Assembly (NCBI GenBank): GCA_943736015.1
Contig: OX031070.1
Location: forward strand, 42,246,173 to 42,310,172
Direction: 5' to 3'
DNA: 64,000 nt
DNA from: Tridacna crocea
Taxonomy: Eukaryota; Mollusca; Bivalvia; Cardiida; Cardiidae
A program made the position numbers and the translations under genes. Under the pieces are notes generated by a model, which worked only from the letters and a program-made list of their open reading frames with translations, did no database searches and had not been told where the DNA came from. Below, piece after piece: positions 40,794 through 51,884 of this stretch (position 1 is its first letter; every line of letters begins with the position of its first letter).

Positions 40794-41051
40794 TTGCAAC
40801 ACGCGAAAAGATGCATTCGGACATCTGCGTAAAGTGTCGTCTCGGATGAGCCTGCGCAGTCCGCGCAGGCTGATCCGAGACCACACTTTCCGTTTTGATG
40901 CAATTTTCTGTTTTGCACATGTCTACTGAAGGACAAAATCTAATGTAGTCGTAAAGTGCCGTCTCGGATTAGCCTGCGCGTACTGCGCAGGCTGATCCGA
41001 GACGACACTTTATATACGCAGATGTCCGAATGCACCTTTTTGCGTGTTGCA
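40794..41051 (+). mobile_element. Family D double-hairpin MITE
   Basis: TTGCAACACGCGAAAAGATG CATTCGGACATCTGCG and GTCCGAATGCACCTTTTTGC GTGTTGCAA. Two GC hairpins, each with GCCTGCGCA...TGCGCAGGC-type cores. Confidence 0.93.
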
Positions 41052-41073
41052 ACCATATGTTTCAAGATTGAGG

Positions 41074-41133
41074 ATACAAGATCAGACTGTACAGGATGCA
41101 CATTCTATGCAGTCTGATCTTAGATCCACGTTA
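41074..41133. mobile_element. Family G hairpin, decayed
   Basis: ACAAGATCAGACTGTACAGG ... TATGCAGTCTGATCTTAGAT. Confidence 0.7.
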
Positions 41134-41439
41134 TCCGTATAGATTATGAACAATATTTTTGTTGGCAGCATGAGAAACGTAATGTAATGTATACTATTAG
41201 ATATATGTAATATGAAAGCGTATGTATAATGGGGGAAAAAAAACCCACGGGTTAATCCGTTAAAAATCGATCATTTTCTAGATTTGAACAAAAAAGTTTG
41301 CCGAAACTCAATTTCCTGAAATTTCAAAAGCTTTGTAAATAATCAATCAAGTAATCAAGTGACTTGTGCATGGTAGAATCAAAGTGCTGACAGCACTGAG
41401 ATCCAAATATTTACTTTTTTCCCGTATTCATTTTATATG

Positions 41440-41690
41440 GCCTTCAGAAAAGACATTTGGACATTTGCGTAGTGTTTCGTCTCGGATTAGCCTACACAGT
41501 CCGCGCAGGCTAATCCGAGACGGCACTTCACGACAGTTTTAAGATTTTGGCTTACATTAGACTTGTTTTAAACGGAAAATTACATAAAAACGGAATGTGC
41601 CGTCACGGATAAGTCTGTAAAGAATGCACAGGCTGATCTGAAACGACACTTCAAGCAAACGTCCGAATGCCCCTTTTCTGGCGTTGAGGG
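41440..41690 (+). mobile_element. Family D double-hairpin MITE
   Basis: CCTTCAGAAAAGACATTTGG ACATTTGCG ... TCGGATTAGCCTACACAGTC CGCGCAGGCTAATCCGA ... GTCCGAATGCCCCTTTTCTG. Confidence 0.88.
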
Positions 41691-41706
41691 ACAATTATAA
41701 AGTAGT

Positions 41707-41870
41707 CTTGGTCTGTTTTCACCATTCATAATTTTATTTTTGGTCTTGTTATAGATTTAGAAAGTGACGCAATTTCTAATTGACTTAACCAAATGCATTA
41801 GCCAATCAGAAGTTGTGTTACTTTCAAAATTGGAAATTCTTCAGAATAAGACTAAGAATGTTGATCCTGA
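41707..41870. mobile_element. Family H foldback, one end diverged
   Basis: TTTTCACCATTCATAATTTT ... ACTTAACCAAATGCATTAGC CAATCAGAAGTTGTGTTACT TTC ... GAATAAGACTAAGAATGTTG. Confidence 0.7.
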
Positions 41871-42599
41871 TGTGCATCTTCGCAAGCCAAGGCTGACGAT
41901 TCACTACGCTACTCTACCCATGTCGGATCGAGCTTGATTTTTACATTCCCCCGATCGATACGCTTTTTCATTGGATACAGCCAGCTCTAACTACAACGAG
42001 TGAAATCGCTCGTAGCATTTCATCTTTGATAAAAATGGAATAGAAGGTAAACATGGAAACCCACGTGGATGTCTGCTTATTGCTTCATGTTGATTAATTG
42101 TATTCGTAAGCGGTTTGTAAAACGATATTTCATTGGCTTTCAGAAATATGATGTAAAGAGGGGGGGGTTATAACCAGTATCCAATGGAGGGCGCATCGCA
42201 GGAATCTCGAAATCGGGCTCATTCAGCCAAGGTGAGGTCCACGAAGTGATTGTAACCTTGGCTCTCGAAGATGCCTGATGTGGTAAGTTGAAATTTTTTT
42301 TGCTTCATAGCAAACTTTTATAGCGACGAGGTATTACGGACCAGGAGGTTGTGGGTATGATTCTCCAAGCAAGTTATTCGCAAGAGGTGAACTCCAAGGT
42401 TCCTAACGAAAACCTCTGTGTGTCTACTTGTGAACCTGTGACCTATACCTTCCGCTATCTGAGACCATAGTTTGTCAGCAAACATGGAATCGTTCATAAA
42501 TTATCGGTGAAATTTGGCATGCGTACAAAATGACGTCAAGCCTATCGAATTAAACATGATAGATGGAAGCTGATACGTAAAAATTGCACCGTAGCCAAC
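41871..42599. other. Low-repeat stretch, candidate exon not proven
   Basis: At 42184 on the + strand, ATGGAGGGCGCATCGCAGGA ... GCCAAG is followed by GTGAGG, a donor-like site after 16 codons. A tRNA-like B box (GGGTATGATTCTCC, about 42353) nearby suggests SINE material, so I do not call a gene. Confidence 0.3.
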
Positions 42600-42832
42600 T
42601 TAACTCTTTACCAAATGGCAAAAATTTAGACTGTAAAGGTATTTAAAGAATTAACAGACGACAAATTAAATTTGGAGAAAGTAGCAGAAATTTTTCATGG
42701 TATGTTTAGATATCATTATTGGAAAATAAGATAATACTTGTTGCTAGCATTTTTTCCCCCTTTTCCCATTATTTTTTCAAAAGGCTCCTTCCTCAGGACC
42801 GTTGAAATACGGGATTGTTAGGCAAAGGGTTA
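42600..42832 (-). mobile_element. TTAA-MITE family A, palindrome decayed
   Basis: TTAACTCTTTACCAAATGGC ... GATTGTTAGGCAAAGGGTTA. Confidence 0.82.
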
Positions 42833-43035
42833 GCTCTTTACCACACAATCTTGAGTTTTAACGATACTTAAGACAAACCCTTTTGAAAACATTGTGGGAA
42901 AAGGAGAAAATGCTGGTAACCAGCATTTTCTCCTTTCCCAAAAATGTTTTTACCCTTCCAAAAACTGTTTTAAATTGTGCTACAATAAATTTGTCGACAA
43001 CAAATTCTTAGAATTTGGACATGTATAGAATTTAA
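42829..43035 (+). mobile_element. TTAA-MITE family A
   Basis: GTTAGCTCTTTACCACACAA TC ... palindrome ... TTTGGACATGTATAGAATTT AA. Confidence 0.82.
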
Positions 43036-43112
43036 TCGAGTATAAACGCTATGCACATTTTAAGTTGCGCTTGTGTGCATTGACTATAAACGGGGAAAAA
43101 ATGTCTTTCGCG

Positions 43113-43175
43113 GACAGGATAGATTTAGATCAGACTGTTAGAGAGTATAGTCTGATCTAGTATCTTCATTGTCTG
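43113..43175. mobile_element. Family G hairpin, decayed
   Basis: CGGACAGGATAGATTTAGAT CAGACTGTTAGAGAGTATAG TCTGATCTAGTATC. Confidence 0.65.
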
Positions 43176-43339
43176 TTATTTTGCGAAATATTCTGGTAAA
43201 AACACCTGTTAAATCGCTGTGTTTTGTTATGTGTTTCAGAAAGTCTACACTTAATTTGTATACATCTGGTACTTTTAGAATTATATTATAAACCTCTCAT
43301 TCGGAAAAATAGTCTATAATTTGTTATTTTATAAAGAGT

Positions 43340-43500
43340 TAATCTGAAGATTACTAGCATTTTCTCCCTTCCCCACAATATTTTCTACCATATCACCAAT
43401 CTATGGCTAATTCAAATGAAATCTAAACGTATCGTCTCCAGTTACACTCAATTTGGAAGAGTCCAAAATGTATCGTTTTCGGCAAAGGGTCAATTTAAAG
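43340..43500. mobile_element. TTAA-MITE remnant
   Basis: TTACTAGCATTTTCTCCCTT CCCCACAATATTTTCTACC ... GGCAAAGGGTCAA; left half missing. Confidence 0.65.
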
Positions 43501-43527
43501 GTTAAATCAATATACATAGATTAATAT

Positions 43528-43755
43528 GAACCCTTTACAAAATAATGTCGTCTTTGTAACGACCCTGACGAGTAAAAATGGTTGAAAACATTGTTGGAAA
43601 AGGAGAAAATGCTGGTAACCAGCATTTTCTCCTTTATCAACAATGTTTTCTACATTATAGGACAAGTTCCATGACTTATAATATATTCAATTATGTCGTC
43701 TGCAATTGTCCCCAAAGTTCGATCAGTATTATATTTTGTCGTTTGGTAAAGAGAA
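43528..43755 (+). mobile_element. TTAA-MITE family A
   Basis: AACCCTTTACAAAATAATGT ... AACATTGTTGGAAAAGGAGA palindrome ... GTCGTTTGGTAAAGAG. Confidence 0.86.
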
Positions 43756-43799
43756 ATTCGATAAAGCATATAGAGCAATCTGATAAATTGAAACTAATT

Positions 43800-44900
43800 T
43801 AGTCCTTTACTATATATAACCTTGAGGAGAACAGCTTTCGGGGAGAAAATGCGGAAAAAAAAAAGAAGAAAATGATGGCAACCAGTATTTCCTACAATGT
43901 CTTCAATACTTTTAAAGACAGTTATTAACATTTAAAAAGCAGTTTTTGGTCGTCTGCAATGGATCTTAATTTGGGCATATCCAAAACTCATGGCGTTTGG
44001 TACAGAATTAAAGTTATTTTGACACTTCGCCAAAATGTTGTAAGACGTAAAATGGGGCGGATCGATTGAATCATGAAATATTTTAGATCACCTCGCGTGA
44101 TTATGATTGTATAGTTTTGGGAAACACGAGTGTTGTTTCTTCGACAATACCAAAGTGATGAACTCTATCAGACGACAAAATTTTTAGACATTTTCCAAAT
44201 TCAAAGCGTTTGCAGACGACAAGTTAAATGTGGCTAAAATGATAGGTTTTGTCTGTTTATTCAAAACGCATTGTAGGAATTGACCAATCAGGGCTTTTTA
44301 GTGATCATTTGACATTCCCATATGTAACAAGCCGTAGTTACGAGATTTGGAAGTAAATGGACGATATCTGTCATCTTTGGAGAAATCTAAAATTTTGTCG
44401 TCTATAAAGCAATGTAAGTAAGAATCGCACCTGGTGGCTATTATTAAATTAAATCTATTCTCCATGACCTCAGATCTGTATTAGAGCTTTTTTACGTCCC
44501 AGTCTTTACTGCTTGACAAAAAATAAAAGGAGAACCAATTCAATGTGGCTGAAATGAGGACACAGCATTTTTATCCACAATGTTTTCTACGGCCCTCCCT
44601 GTCAGGGTCATTATAATTCGGGATAGAATTAAGTCCTTAAAACCGGGGGAAAGGGGGGGGGGGGGGTTGGGGGAGGAGAATGCTAGTTTCCAGCATTTTT
44701 ATCCACAATGTTTCCTACGGCCCTCCCTCCCAGGGTGGGTGTAATCCGGGATAGAATTAAGTCCTTAAAACCGGTCAAAAACATTGTGGGAAAAGAAGAA
44801 AATGCCGTTTATGTTGGGATTTTGCTTTAAAAGATTGAAGAACATTGTGAAAAAAGGAGAAAATGCAGGAAACCAGTGATAATTCTAGGAAGGACAAAAA
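43800..44900. mobile_element. Cluster of decayed TTAA-MITE pieces
   Basis: Pieces at 43800-44015, 44160-44250 and 44560-44880. Within it, CAGCATTTTTATCCACAATG TTTTCTACGGCCCTCCCT ... GTCCTTAAAACCGG occurs twice (about 44566 and 44692), a local tandem duplication of about 125 bp spaced by a poly-G run (44653-44666). Confidence 0.6.
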
Positions 44901-44937
44901 TGAAAAGGTGGCTCGGTGAAAGTGGTACAATCATACT

Positions 44938-45010
44938 GATTTTTAATCTTAACAAATTTTATAGGATAATATTATAGTGGAAATAGCTGTTTTCTATTAC
45001 GGGTCCACTA
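44938..45010. repeat. Unnamed repeat pair, copy 2
   Basis: Reverse complement of 23366-23437: CCACTATAATATTATCC-type sequence ending CTATTACGGGTCCACTAGG. Confidence 0.6.
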
Positions 45011-45125
45011 GGTTAAATTCAGGTGGCCAGACATGGGGATCGAACCAACATCCTCAAGAGGCCTGAAACTGGGGCAGGTCGTAATCTCCTTATTCTACCA
45101 CATTGAGCCATTGGGGACAGGTCCC
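45011..45125 (-). mobile_element. tRNA-like SINE head (type 3), reverse
   Basis: GCCAGACATGGGGATCGAAC CAACATCC ... ACCACATTGAGCCATTGG: B and A boxes read on the minus strand. Confidence 0.55.
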
Positions 45126-45151
45126 AGAACACCTTTCAAACAGCAGTTCAT

Positions 45152-45335
45152 ATGAGAAAAGGGGGCTTTATCCTTTTGCGAAAAGCATCGACTCAGGTCA
45201 GCCTGCGCAATCCGCGCAGGCTGACCTGGGTCGATACTTTTCGCAGATGGTCAATTTTATGTATGTACAAGGAACAGTCTACCTCATAATTAAGTCGATT
45301 TTAAATAGAAGTGGCTGTTATAGATCCATAAGCCA
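45152..45335 (+). mobile_element. Family E GC-hairpin element
   Basis: GAGAAAAGGGGGCTTTATCC ... ATCGACTCAGGTCAGCCTGC GCAATCCGCGCAGGCTGACC TGGGTCGAT ... GGAACAGTCTACCTCATAAT TAAGT. Confidence 0.9.
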
Positions 45336-45836
45336 CCTTTTGCCAGAGCATGTCTCATTTATATTTGAAATCTTAAGTACATATACAAATAAAAAAAATT
45401 CTTTGTTTTCTTTTGAAAGAATTTTTCCTACACAACGTTTTACAGATGTTTTTATCTACTTTTTTAAAGATTTTTTTTTCTTTAACAAGCGATCGAATAT
45501 CGGCCATTTAAATTGAAATTACGAACTATTAGCGTGTCAGTTGGGACAAATTGCTGTGTGTAACTTACAAACCGTCAGAGGTAGAAAATTACTTTCTAAT
45601 GACAAATAACTCAAAATTATCCGCTTTCAAGATCAGATAGATACTTATGCGCTTAGAGGTTTTCTTTATTCAATTTTTTGAAGGTTGCGTTTTGGGGTAG
45701 ATAACTATCGGACTGCACGGAAACTGCAGCCTGATCTTGAATCGACATTTTCTAATAACCTTAGACGTTCTAGCTGATAGCTTCTTTGAAATAAAACCTT
45801 CGTGAATTAGCCTGACTGGAAATGTCGATTTCGTTT
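45336..45836. other. Unannotated stretch with one family G hairpin
   Basis: The hairpin relic CTATCGGACTGCACGGAAAC TGCAGCCTGATCTTG is at 45707-45741. The rest is AT-rich with no exon seen. Confidence 0.45.
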
Positions 45837-46058
45837 ATTACCCCTTAAGGCATTTCTATGGTATCTCTAATTGACCCTAAATAACAGCAAGGATGAAGCT
45901 GTTTCATACGTGTATATGACACCTTTTGATAGCATAGAAAACATTGTGGCGAAAGGTGAAATTGCTCGTCACGAGCAATTTCACCTTTTGCCACAATGTT
46001 TTCTAAAGGTTCCTACAAGCAATGCGTAGAAATGAGTATTTATGGAGTAAAGGGTTAA
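45837..46058 (+). mobile_element. TTAA-MITE family B
   Basis: TTACCCCTTAAGGCATTTCT ATGG ... GGTGAAATTGCTCGTCACGA GCAATTTCACC ... GGAGTAAAGGGTTAA. Confidence 0.92.
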
Positions 46059-46113
46059 GCGCTTGGAGGGGGTGGGGATGGGGGCTGATAAACATTCAAA
46101 CCTCTTTTTTCAT

Positions 46114-46334
46114 TTAAATCTTTTTCTCACAACAAAATTTTAGCCATATCTAAATTGAAAGCAGATGACAGACGACAAAATCAATATTGAACAAAACATG
46201 AAATTTTGCCTTTTATAGGGTAGAAAACATTGTGGAAAAAGGAGAAAATGCTGGTAAACCAGCATTTTCTCCTTTTCCAACAATGTTTTTAATAGCCTTT
46301 TCTGTAAAATTGGGATTGTGTTGTAAAAGGTTGA
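46114..46334 (-). mobile_element. TTAA-MITE family A, diverged
   Basis: TTAAATCTTTTTCTCACAAC ... AATGCTGGTAAACCAGCATT palindrome ... GTAAAAGGTTGAA. Confidence 0.82.
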
Positions 46335-46611
46335 ATTTCATTTCCATCCAGTCAGAAAACAGTCCTGGGTGACTGGGTCTATCGTGTCTCAGGGACTCAG
46401 TCGTTTGGCCTTTTGTACTTAGAAAATACTGCTCTCGAACCCCGCTCTGGGCGCTGGTACAATCAGAGTGTCTTTGGGCAAGGGACTGCAAAGCATCCGT
46501 CAGGTGTTGGTGAAAGCAAACCAAAACAAAAAAAAAGTGGGTTGTTGCTGATAACATTGTATTTGAATTATTGTGAAAAATTACTATAAAAACCAAAACC
46601 GATCTGAATGG

Positions 46612-46825
46612 ACTTTCTGTCTGTCCGTCCGTCCGTACGTTCGTCCGCTCGCCTTCCAATCTCTGTCTCTCTGTCTTCACCTCTCTCTCTAAAGGTCTCT
46701 CTGTCACTATATCTGTCTGTCTCTGTCTCTCTCTGTCTGTCTCTCTCCTTCTGTCTCTCTCTCTCTTTCCCTCTCTCTCTGTCTCTGTTTCTCTCTATCT
46801 CTCTCTGTGTGTGTCTCTCTCTATT
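46612..46825 (+). repeat. CT/CTGT-rich low-complexity tract
   Basis: GTCTGTCCGTCCGTCCGTAC then over 150 bp of CTCTCTGTCT-type units. Open frames across it are products of the repeat. Confidence 0.93.
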
Positions 46826-46956
46826 TCGTATTGAAAAAAGGTATGTGTTCTTTAATGGTATAAGAGGCGTGTTTATAAAGTTATAAAGTCAACATTTTTA
46901 AGATGTTATCCTAAACGGCCTTCCAACCCTTTACACTTTCTCTAGTTTTATTTCTT

Positions 46957-47193
46957 TTAACCCTTGACCGAACAATTCCGAGATTTTAACGACCCTGAGA
47001 GGTTTAGCTTTTAACAGCAAATCCTGGGAAAAGTAGAAAATGCTAGTTACCCGAGCATTTTCTGCTTGTTTTTGCACAGTATTGTCTATTCTATCAGAGA
47101 GCTTAAATCTCATTTGTACCAATTTTGAATTTATTATCTGCTTATGTCCAAAAATGGAACACCCTAAAATTTATCGTTTGGTAAAAATGTTAA
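46957..47193 (+). mobile_element. TTAA-MITE family A, diverged
   Basis: TTAACCCTTGACCGAACAAT ... AGAAAATGCTAGTTACCCGA GC ... GTTTGGTAAAAATGTTAA. Confidence 0.82.
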
Positions 47194-47404
47194 GGAAAAT
47201 AGAGATCAAGGATCAGACTTTAATAATTTCCATCCTATAATGTCAAAATTTCGACCACGACCGTTCGAAGTGTTAAAAGGATGCTCTATTAAGATTAAAT
47301 CATCGTTACTTTTATTTATTCGTTACGGAAAAAAATACTCCTTCTTTTGCCACAATGTTTTCAAGCATATCTTAATGAAGAAAGTGTTACGTACACTCTT
47401 TATC

Positions 47405-47635
47405 TTAAGTCATTACCAAACAACAAAAAAAATTCGTTTTGTCCAAATCGAAAGCATTTGTAGACGACAAAAGACAAATAACTGAAAATTTGAAATTTAT
47501 TTTGTGAATGGTAGAAAACATTGTGGGAAAAGGAGAAAATGCTGGTTACCAGCATTTTCTCCTTTTCCCACAATGTTTTCTAAAGGCTTCTTTCTCCGGG
47601 GCGTCAAAAGTAGGGATTGTGTGGTAATGGATTAA
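47405..47635 (-). mobile_element. TTAA-MITE family A
   Basis: TTAAGTCATTACCAAACAAC ... perfect palindrome ... GGTAATGGATTAA. Confidence 0.93.
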
Positions 47636-47734
47636 AAGGGAAAAGGTGATCGCCCATTTTCAACAAAAAAAGTGCGAAAGTGTTTGTAGTTTGGATTATA
47701 GAAATTAGACCTACACTCGCTTTATAGTCAAGGT

Positions 47735-47860
47735 CGACCCTTTACCACAGTACAAAATGTTTAGAAAACATTGCAGCATAAGGAGAAAAAATGCTGCTTA
47801 CCGGCTTTTACTTGTTTTCGAACAATGTTTCCAAACTTCTTTCCCCTCGCAGGGTCTTTC
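47735..47860 (+). mobile_element. TTAA-MITE remnant
   Basis: ACCCTTTACCACAGTACAAA ATG ... AACATTGCAGCATAAGGAGA ... CGCAGGGTCTTTC. Confidence 0.65.
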
Positions 47861-48086
47861 ACCCATTACCACACAAAGCCTACTTTTGACGACCTTGAGA
47901 AAGAAGCCTTTAGAAAATATTGTTGGAAAAGGAGAAAATGCTGGTAACCAGCATTTTCTCCTTTTCCTACAATGTTTTCTACCCTCCACAAGACATATGT
48001 CAAATTTTCAGTTACTTTTATTTTGTCGTCTGCAAATGCTTTCGATGTGGACAAACTTAATATTTTGTCGTCTGGTGATGAGTTAA
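47858..48086 (+). mobile_element. TTAA-MITE family A
   Basis: TTTCACCCATTACCACACAA AGCC ... palindrome ... CTGGTGATGAGTTAA. Confidence 0.9.
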
Positions 48087-48179
48087 GTTTCAGTTGTTCG
48101 ATAAAAAGGCAACGCTTGTAATGTCAGAGTATATGTATATTTTTGATAGCGAAGAGTGTGTAGATTAAGATCAGGCTAC

Positions 48180-48263
48180 AAAAAGGTAGTCCGGTTCTGT
48201 ACCCAGGATGCCCATATTAGATAGATTAATCTTTGTAGAATGCCATCTAGCGGGAGATAATGA
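48180..48263 (+). mobile_element. Family I, 3' end only
   Basis: AAAGGTAGTCCGGTTCTGTA CCCAGGATGCCC ... GAATGCCATCTAGCGGGAGA TAATG. Confidence 0.85.
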
Positions 48264-48436
48264 CATTAGTCAGCACCGAAAGAGAGAGAGAGAGAGAGGA
48301 ATAAATCCTAACGCAATGAATAATGAATATCATACATTTTAGGAAAACGAATTTCGCCCAGAGTCTTGTAGGCTACCGACTTCTCTACCGGGGCTGGGCA
48401 AATGTGTTTCATAAACATGTCTTTTGTTCCAAGATT

Positions 48437-48770
48437 TATGACCCATCATGCAAAATAGGGACCTTCTGGGAACTGCGTAAAGTGTCAACCCTGGTCAGAC
48501 TGCGCGAATTGCACAGGCTGACCAGGATTGACACTTTTCGCTTCAATGACATTTTCTGTATAAAAAGTGGTCAATGTACCTTGTTATATAATCATTTTTG
48601 AATTATCAACTTAAAATGACGTGCACTATCGTTGATCTGAAAAAGAGAAAATGCTGGTCACCAGCATTTCTCAGGGCCGATAAAAATTGGGTTTTTAAAA
48701 ACAAAATCTGCAATCTAATTGATGTACAGAATTCTCAGATGGTCCTTTTTTTGCGTGACGTGTCACATTT
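48437..48770 (-). mobile_element. Family F GC-hairpin MITE with a MITE scrap inside
   Basis: GACCCATCATGCAAAATAGG GACCTTCTGG ... CAACCCTGGTCAGACTGCGC GAATTGCACAGGCTGACCAG GATTG ... CAGATGGTCCTTTTTTTGCG TGACG. GAAAATGCTGGTCACCAGCA TTTC (48648-48671) looks like a mini family A palindrome. Confidence 0.85.
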
Positions 48771-48923
48771 TTAAAAAAAAGTTTTGCGCTATACATGTAC
48801 TTTTATTGTTCTCGCCCCGTATCTTAAGAAACGGAACTAGAATTTACTTATCGAAATCACTCTGGAAGTTTTTTGTCACCGTTTAGATCGATCTCCGTGA
48901 CGCTTTGACCCTTTTTCAAACCC

Positions 48924-49137
48924 CTTCACAACACGACCTTATTGTAAACTAGTCCTAATTATAAATCTTAATATTGCAGGTGACAAAAAAATATATTGCC
49001 AAAAAAAAAAAAGAAGACCTATGGGGTTTGTCTGAGAAAGGCGGGAAAACATTGTGGAAAAAGGAGAAAATGCTGGTAACCAGCATTTTCTCCTTTTTCC
49101 ACAATGTTTTCTAAAGCCATCCATGTCTGGTCCGTTA
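48924..49137 (-). mobile_element. TTAA-MITE family A
   Basis: CCCTTCACAACACGACCTTA ... perfect palindrome AACATTGTGGAAAAAGGAGA ... GTCTGGTCCGTTAA. Confidence 0.85.
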
Positions 49138-49376
49138 AATATCCCATTACCACACAATCCCTACTTTTGACGACCCAGAGAAAGAAGCCTTTGGAAAACA
49201 TAGTGAGAAAAGGAGAAAATGCTTGTAACCAGCATTTTCTCCTTTTCCCACAATGTTTTCTACCCTTCACACACACAAAAAAAAAATCAAATTTTCAGTC
49301 ACTTTTATTTTGTCGTCTGCAAATGCTTTCAGTTTGGACAAACCTAAAATTTTGTCGTTTGATGATGAGATATTGG
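49134..49376 (+). mobile_element. TTAA-MITE family A
   Basis: TTAAATATCCCATTACCACA CAATCCC ... palindrome ... GTCGTTTGATGATGAGATA. Shares TTAA with the preceding copy. Confidence 0.88.
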
Positions 49377-49662
49377 GAACTCTGTGGTCAATGGCTTAAA
49401 TCCTGACAGTACAGGAATTCAGACTTTAGGTATCGATATATAGAACAATAGATCCAATACAAACAAGATTAAGGCGTACTGATACGTTTATTTCTCCCAT
49501 TTTCTCCCTTTCATATGTTCCATGTCCTACATACTTTGTGTCATATATGTTGTTATAAATCATAATGCTGTGAATATGTAGATATTCAACGCAATAAAGA
49601 AACGTATGTATGTATGTTTATATAAATTATACACGCAAGTCATGATCTGGCAACAGGGGGCT

Positions 49663-49890
49663 TAACTCTTTACCAGACGACAAAATTTTAGACCGATCCA
49701 AATTGAAAGCACTAGCAGACGACAAATTAAACATATCTCAAAAAATGAAATTTATTTTCAGCAGGGTAGAAAACATTGTGGGAAAAGGAGAAAATGCTGG
49801 TTACCAGCATTTCCTCCTTTTCCCACAGTGTTTTTTAAAAGGCTTCTATCTCAGGGTCGCAAAAACCAGGGATTGTTTTGGCAAAGGGTT
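49663..49890 (-). mobile_element. TTAA-MITE family A
   Basis: TTAACTCTTTACCAGACGAC ... palindrome ... TTTTGGCAAAGGGTT. Confidence 0.92.
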
Positions 49891-49949
49891 GCATTATCCG
49901 TGTAAGCAAGTTATCACGTGACCATGGACCCATGAAGTTCATTTTGTTT

Positions 49950-50045
49950 AAGAGCTGGCTGAATCGTGAGGTAGACTGGTCCTTTGACTGGCAGAATATT
50001 GATTGCTAGCGAAAAATGTAGACCTAGGTCGGCCTGCGCGGACTG
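49950..50045 (-). mobile_element. Family E element, truncated
   Basis: GAGCTGGCTGAATCGTGAGG TAGACTGGTCCTTTG ... GACCTAGGTCGGCCTGCGCG GACTGG; the second arm is missing. Confidence 0.75.
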
Positions 50046-50070
50046 GTCGTTTGTTTGATAAAATAAAATA

Positions 50071-50071
<1 letters not shown>

Positions 50072-50118
<47 letters not shown>

Positions 50119-50119
50119 G
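50072..50119 (+). repeat. (GATA)n microsatellite
   Basis: Twelve uninterrupted ATAG units. Confidence 0.96.
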
Positions 50120-50660
50120 TGGGTTGTTGGGAGAGTGGGTTAGCCTAATGGATAGATTGATGGATTCACTGATTGATTGATTAATTCAACGGTTTTTCCA
50201 CAGGTTACAACGTTATTGCAATCAAATCACGGCTCATATACGAATGTTTACATATCTCCTGGGTTTCACAAGTAATAAGCCAGAGAGCCCTGAACTGTTT
50301 TGCCTACAGACACTCCTACGATAAACAGTCGAGTTTTATTTCATGCTGCAGCGTAAAAAATGAGAGAGGGGATAAAAAAAATGTTCATGTATTTATTTAT
50401 ATATCGCTCAATAAGCTGAATGTTCTATTTCAGTATTGATCTTCGATACGTTATCGCGGTCACCACATATCTTAACCTTTTGCCATAAAGTCCCGTGGTT
50501 TGACGATCTTTAAAGATTAATTGTATACTTGCTCTCAGTCAGTTTTTTAGCCACTTTTAATCCATTTCATTGCGGCACCGCATGAGCGGCGGCACTATAT
50601 TTTTATTCGGTTTTGAAAAGTGCCTATGGAGTCAGCCATATTAATTATATGTACTCGGCT
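50120..50660. other. Unannotated stretch
   Basis: AT-rich. CCTGAACTGTTTTGCCTACA GACACTCCTACG resembles 38353-38385. No exon seen. Confidence 0.4.
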
Positions 50661-50812
50661 TCCAGTCATTTCGTAATAAGATCATTTCGTACCTAGGCCA
50701 TTTCGTACAGTTTTTCATATTTCATACCCACCCATACTTTTTTTATTTTGGTCATTTCGTACTCACTTTGATCATTTCGTTCCAACTCTGGTCATTTCAT
50801 ACCCAGCTTTTA
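50661..50812 (+). repeat. Degenerate 'TCATTTCGTACC' tandem repeat
   Basis: TCATTTCGTA, GATCATTTCGTACC, CCATTTCGTAC, GGTCATTTCGTACTC, GATCATTTCGTTCC and GGTCATTTCATACCC occur in irregular succession. Confidence 0.85.
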
Positions 50813-51055
50813 ATATAAATTTGGTAATTTATCTACAACCTATAGTTTTGCCACTATTTTCTTGTGATGTTTGCCGAATGACGGCTGCTTTGTGCATAGT
50901 TCCAATTGAACTTACGTTAAATTTCGCCCAAGAATCACGGGCTATGATTGTACCTTAGCATTATTGCTTCTTTCTTTTTTAAGTTGAATTCTAAGGATTG
51001 TATATCTCCATTTTACTAAAAACTGTGGCGAAATGAATGAATTGAATATATAATC

Positions 51056-51291
51056 TTAACCCTTTCCCAAACAACAGATTTTAGACTCTTCCAACCTCAA
51101 AGAGTTTGTAGACGACAATTTCAAATTTGAAAAAAAAAAAAAATGCCAGAAAGTTCTCCAAATGGGTAGAAAACACTGTGGGAAAAAGGAGAAATTGCTC
51201 GTTACGAGCAATTTCTCCTTTTCCCACAGTGTTTTCAAAAGAATTGTACGGCAGACACGTAAAAACAAGGGCTTGTTTGGGAAAGGGTTAA
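51056..51291 (-). mobile_element. TTAA-MITE family C
   Basis: TTAACCCTTTCCCAAACAAC ... core GAAATTGCTCGTTACGAGCA ATTTC with CACTGTGGG/CCCACAGTG ends ... GGGAAAGGGTTAA. Confidence 0.94.
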
Positions 51292-51403
51292 CTACCGATC
51301 GCTTGCGGTTAACCTATTGAGAAAGCTAACAGATTAATCTGCAAATGTCTCAGCTACACTTAAGTTGTTTATGCACTCATTTTAGACGAAGATCAGGCTG
51401 CTT

Positions 51404-51472
51404 TTTGCGGACAGTATGGATTAAGAGCAGACTGAGCCTAGAGTGCGGTCTAGTCTTTTTCTATATTGTCCG
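51404..51472. mobile_element. Family G hairpin, decayed
   Basis: GCGGACAGTATGGATTAAGA GCAGACTGAGCCTAGAGTGC GGTCTAGTCTTTTTCTATAT TGTCCG. Confidence 0.7.
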
Positions 51473-51555
51473 ATATTCAGTAAATATATTTGCAAAAATC
51501 CCGAGGAAATTATATTGTTTCGGTTTTCTTGCCCGATTGGATATAGTCAATTTAA

Positions 51556-51785
51556 TTAAACCTTTTCCACAAAATCCGGACTTTTAACGACTAAGAGGAA
51601 GACGGCGTCGAAAAACATTACGGGGAAAGGAGAAAATGCTGGATGCAAGCATTTTCTCCTTTTTTTTAAACATTGTTTTGTACACATTAAAAGACAATTC
51701 CCATCATTTGAACTACTCCAAATTTATCTGCAAATGTTTAAAATTTTAATTTGGGCGAGGCCAAATTCTACCTTTGGGCAAAGAG
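51556..51785 (+). mobile_element. TTAA-MITE family A
   Basis: TTAAACCTTTTCCACAAAAT CC ... AAAATGCTGGATGCAAGCAT TTT ... CCTTTGGGCAAAGAGGC. Confidence 0.82.
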
Positions 51786-51884
51786 GCAATATAGCGTTAG
51801 GTTAAAACCGAGTTTTCAACTCACCAAACAAGATATGAATTGTTTGTATTTTGAATTATTTATGGTGAAAAACATCTTGAAATA

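Noticed and set aside
42184-42236. Candidate first exon MEGASQESRNRAHSAK + gtgagg
   Set aside because: Only 16 codons, no partner exon found, and adjacent sequence looks tRNA/SINE-like. Kept as unproven.
46213-46886. 164-codon minus and 92-codon plus open frames
   Set aside because: Low-complexity CT/CTGT tract plus a MITE.
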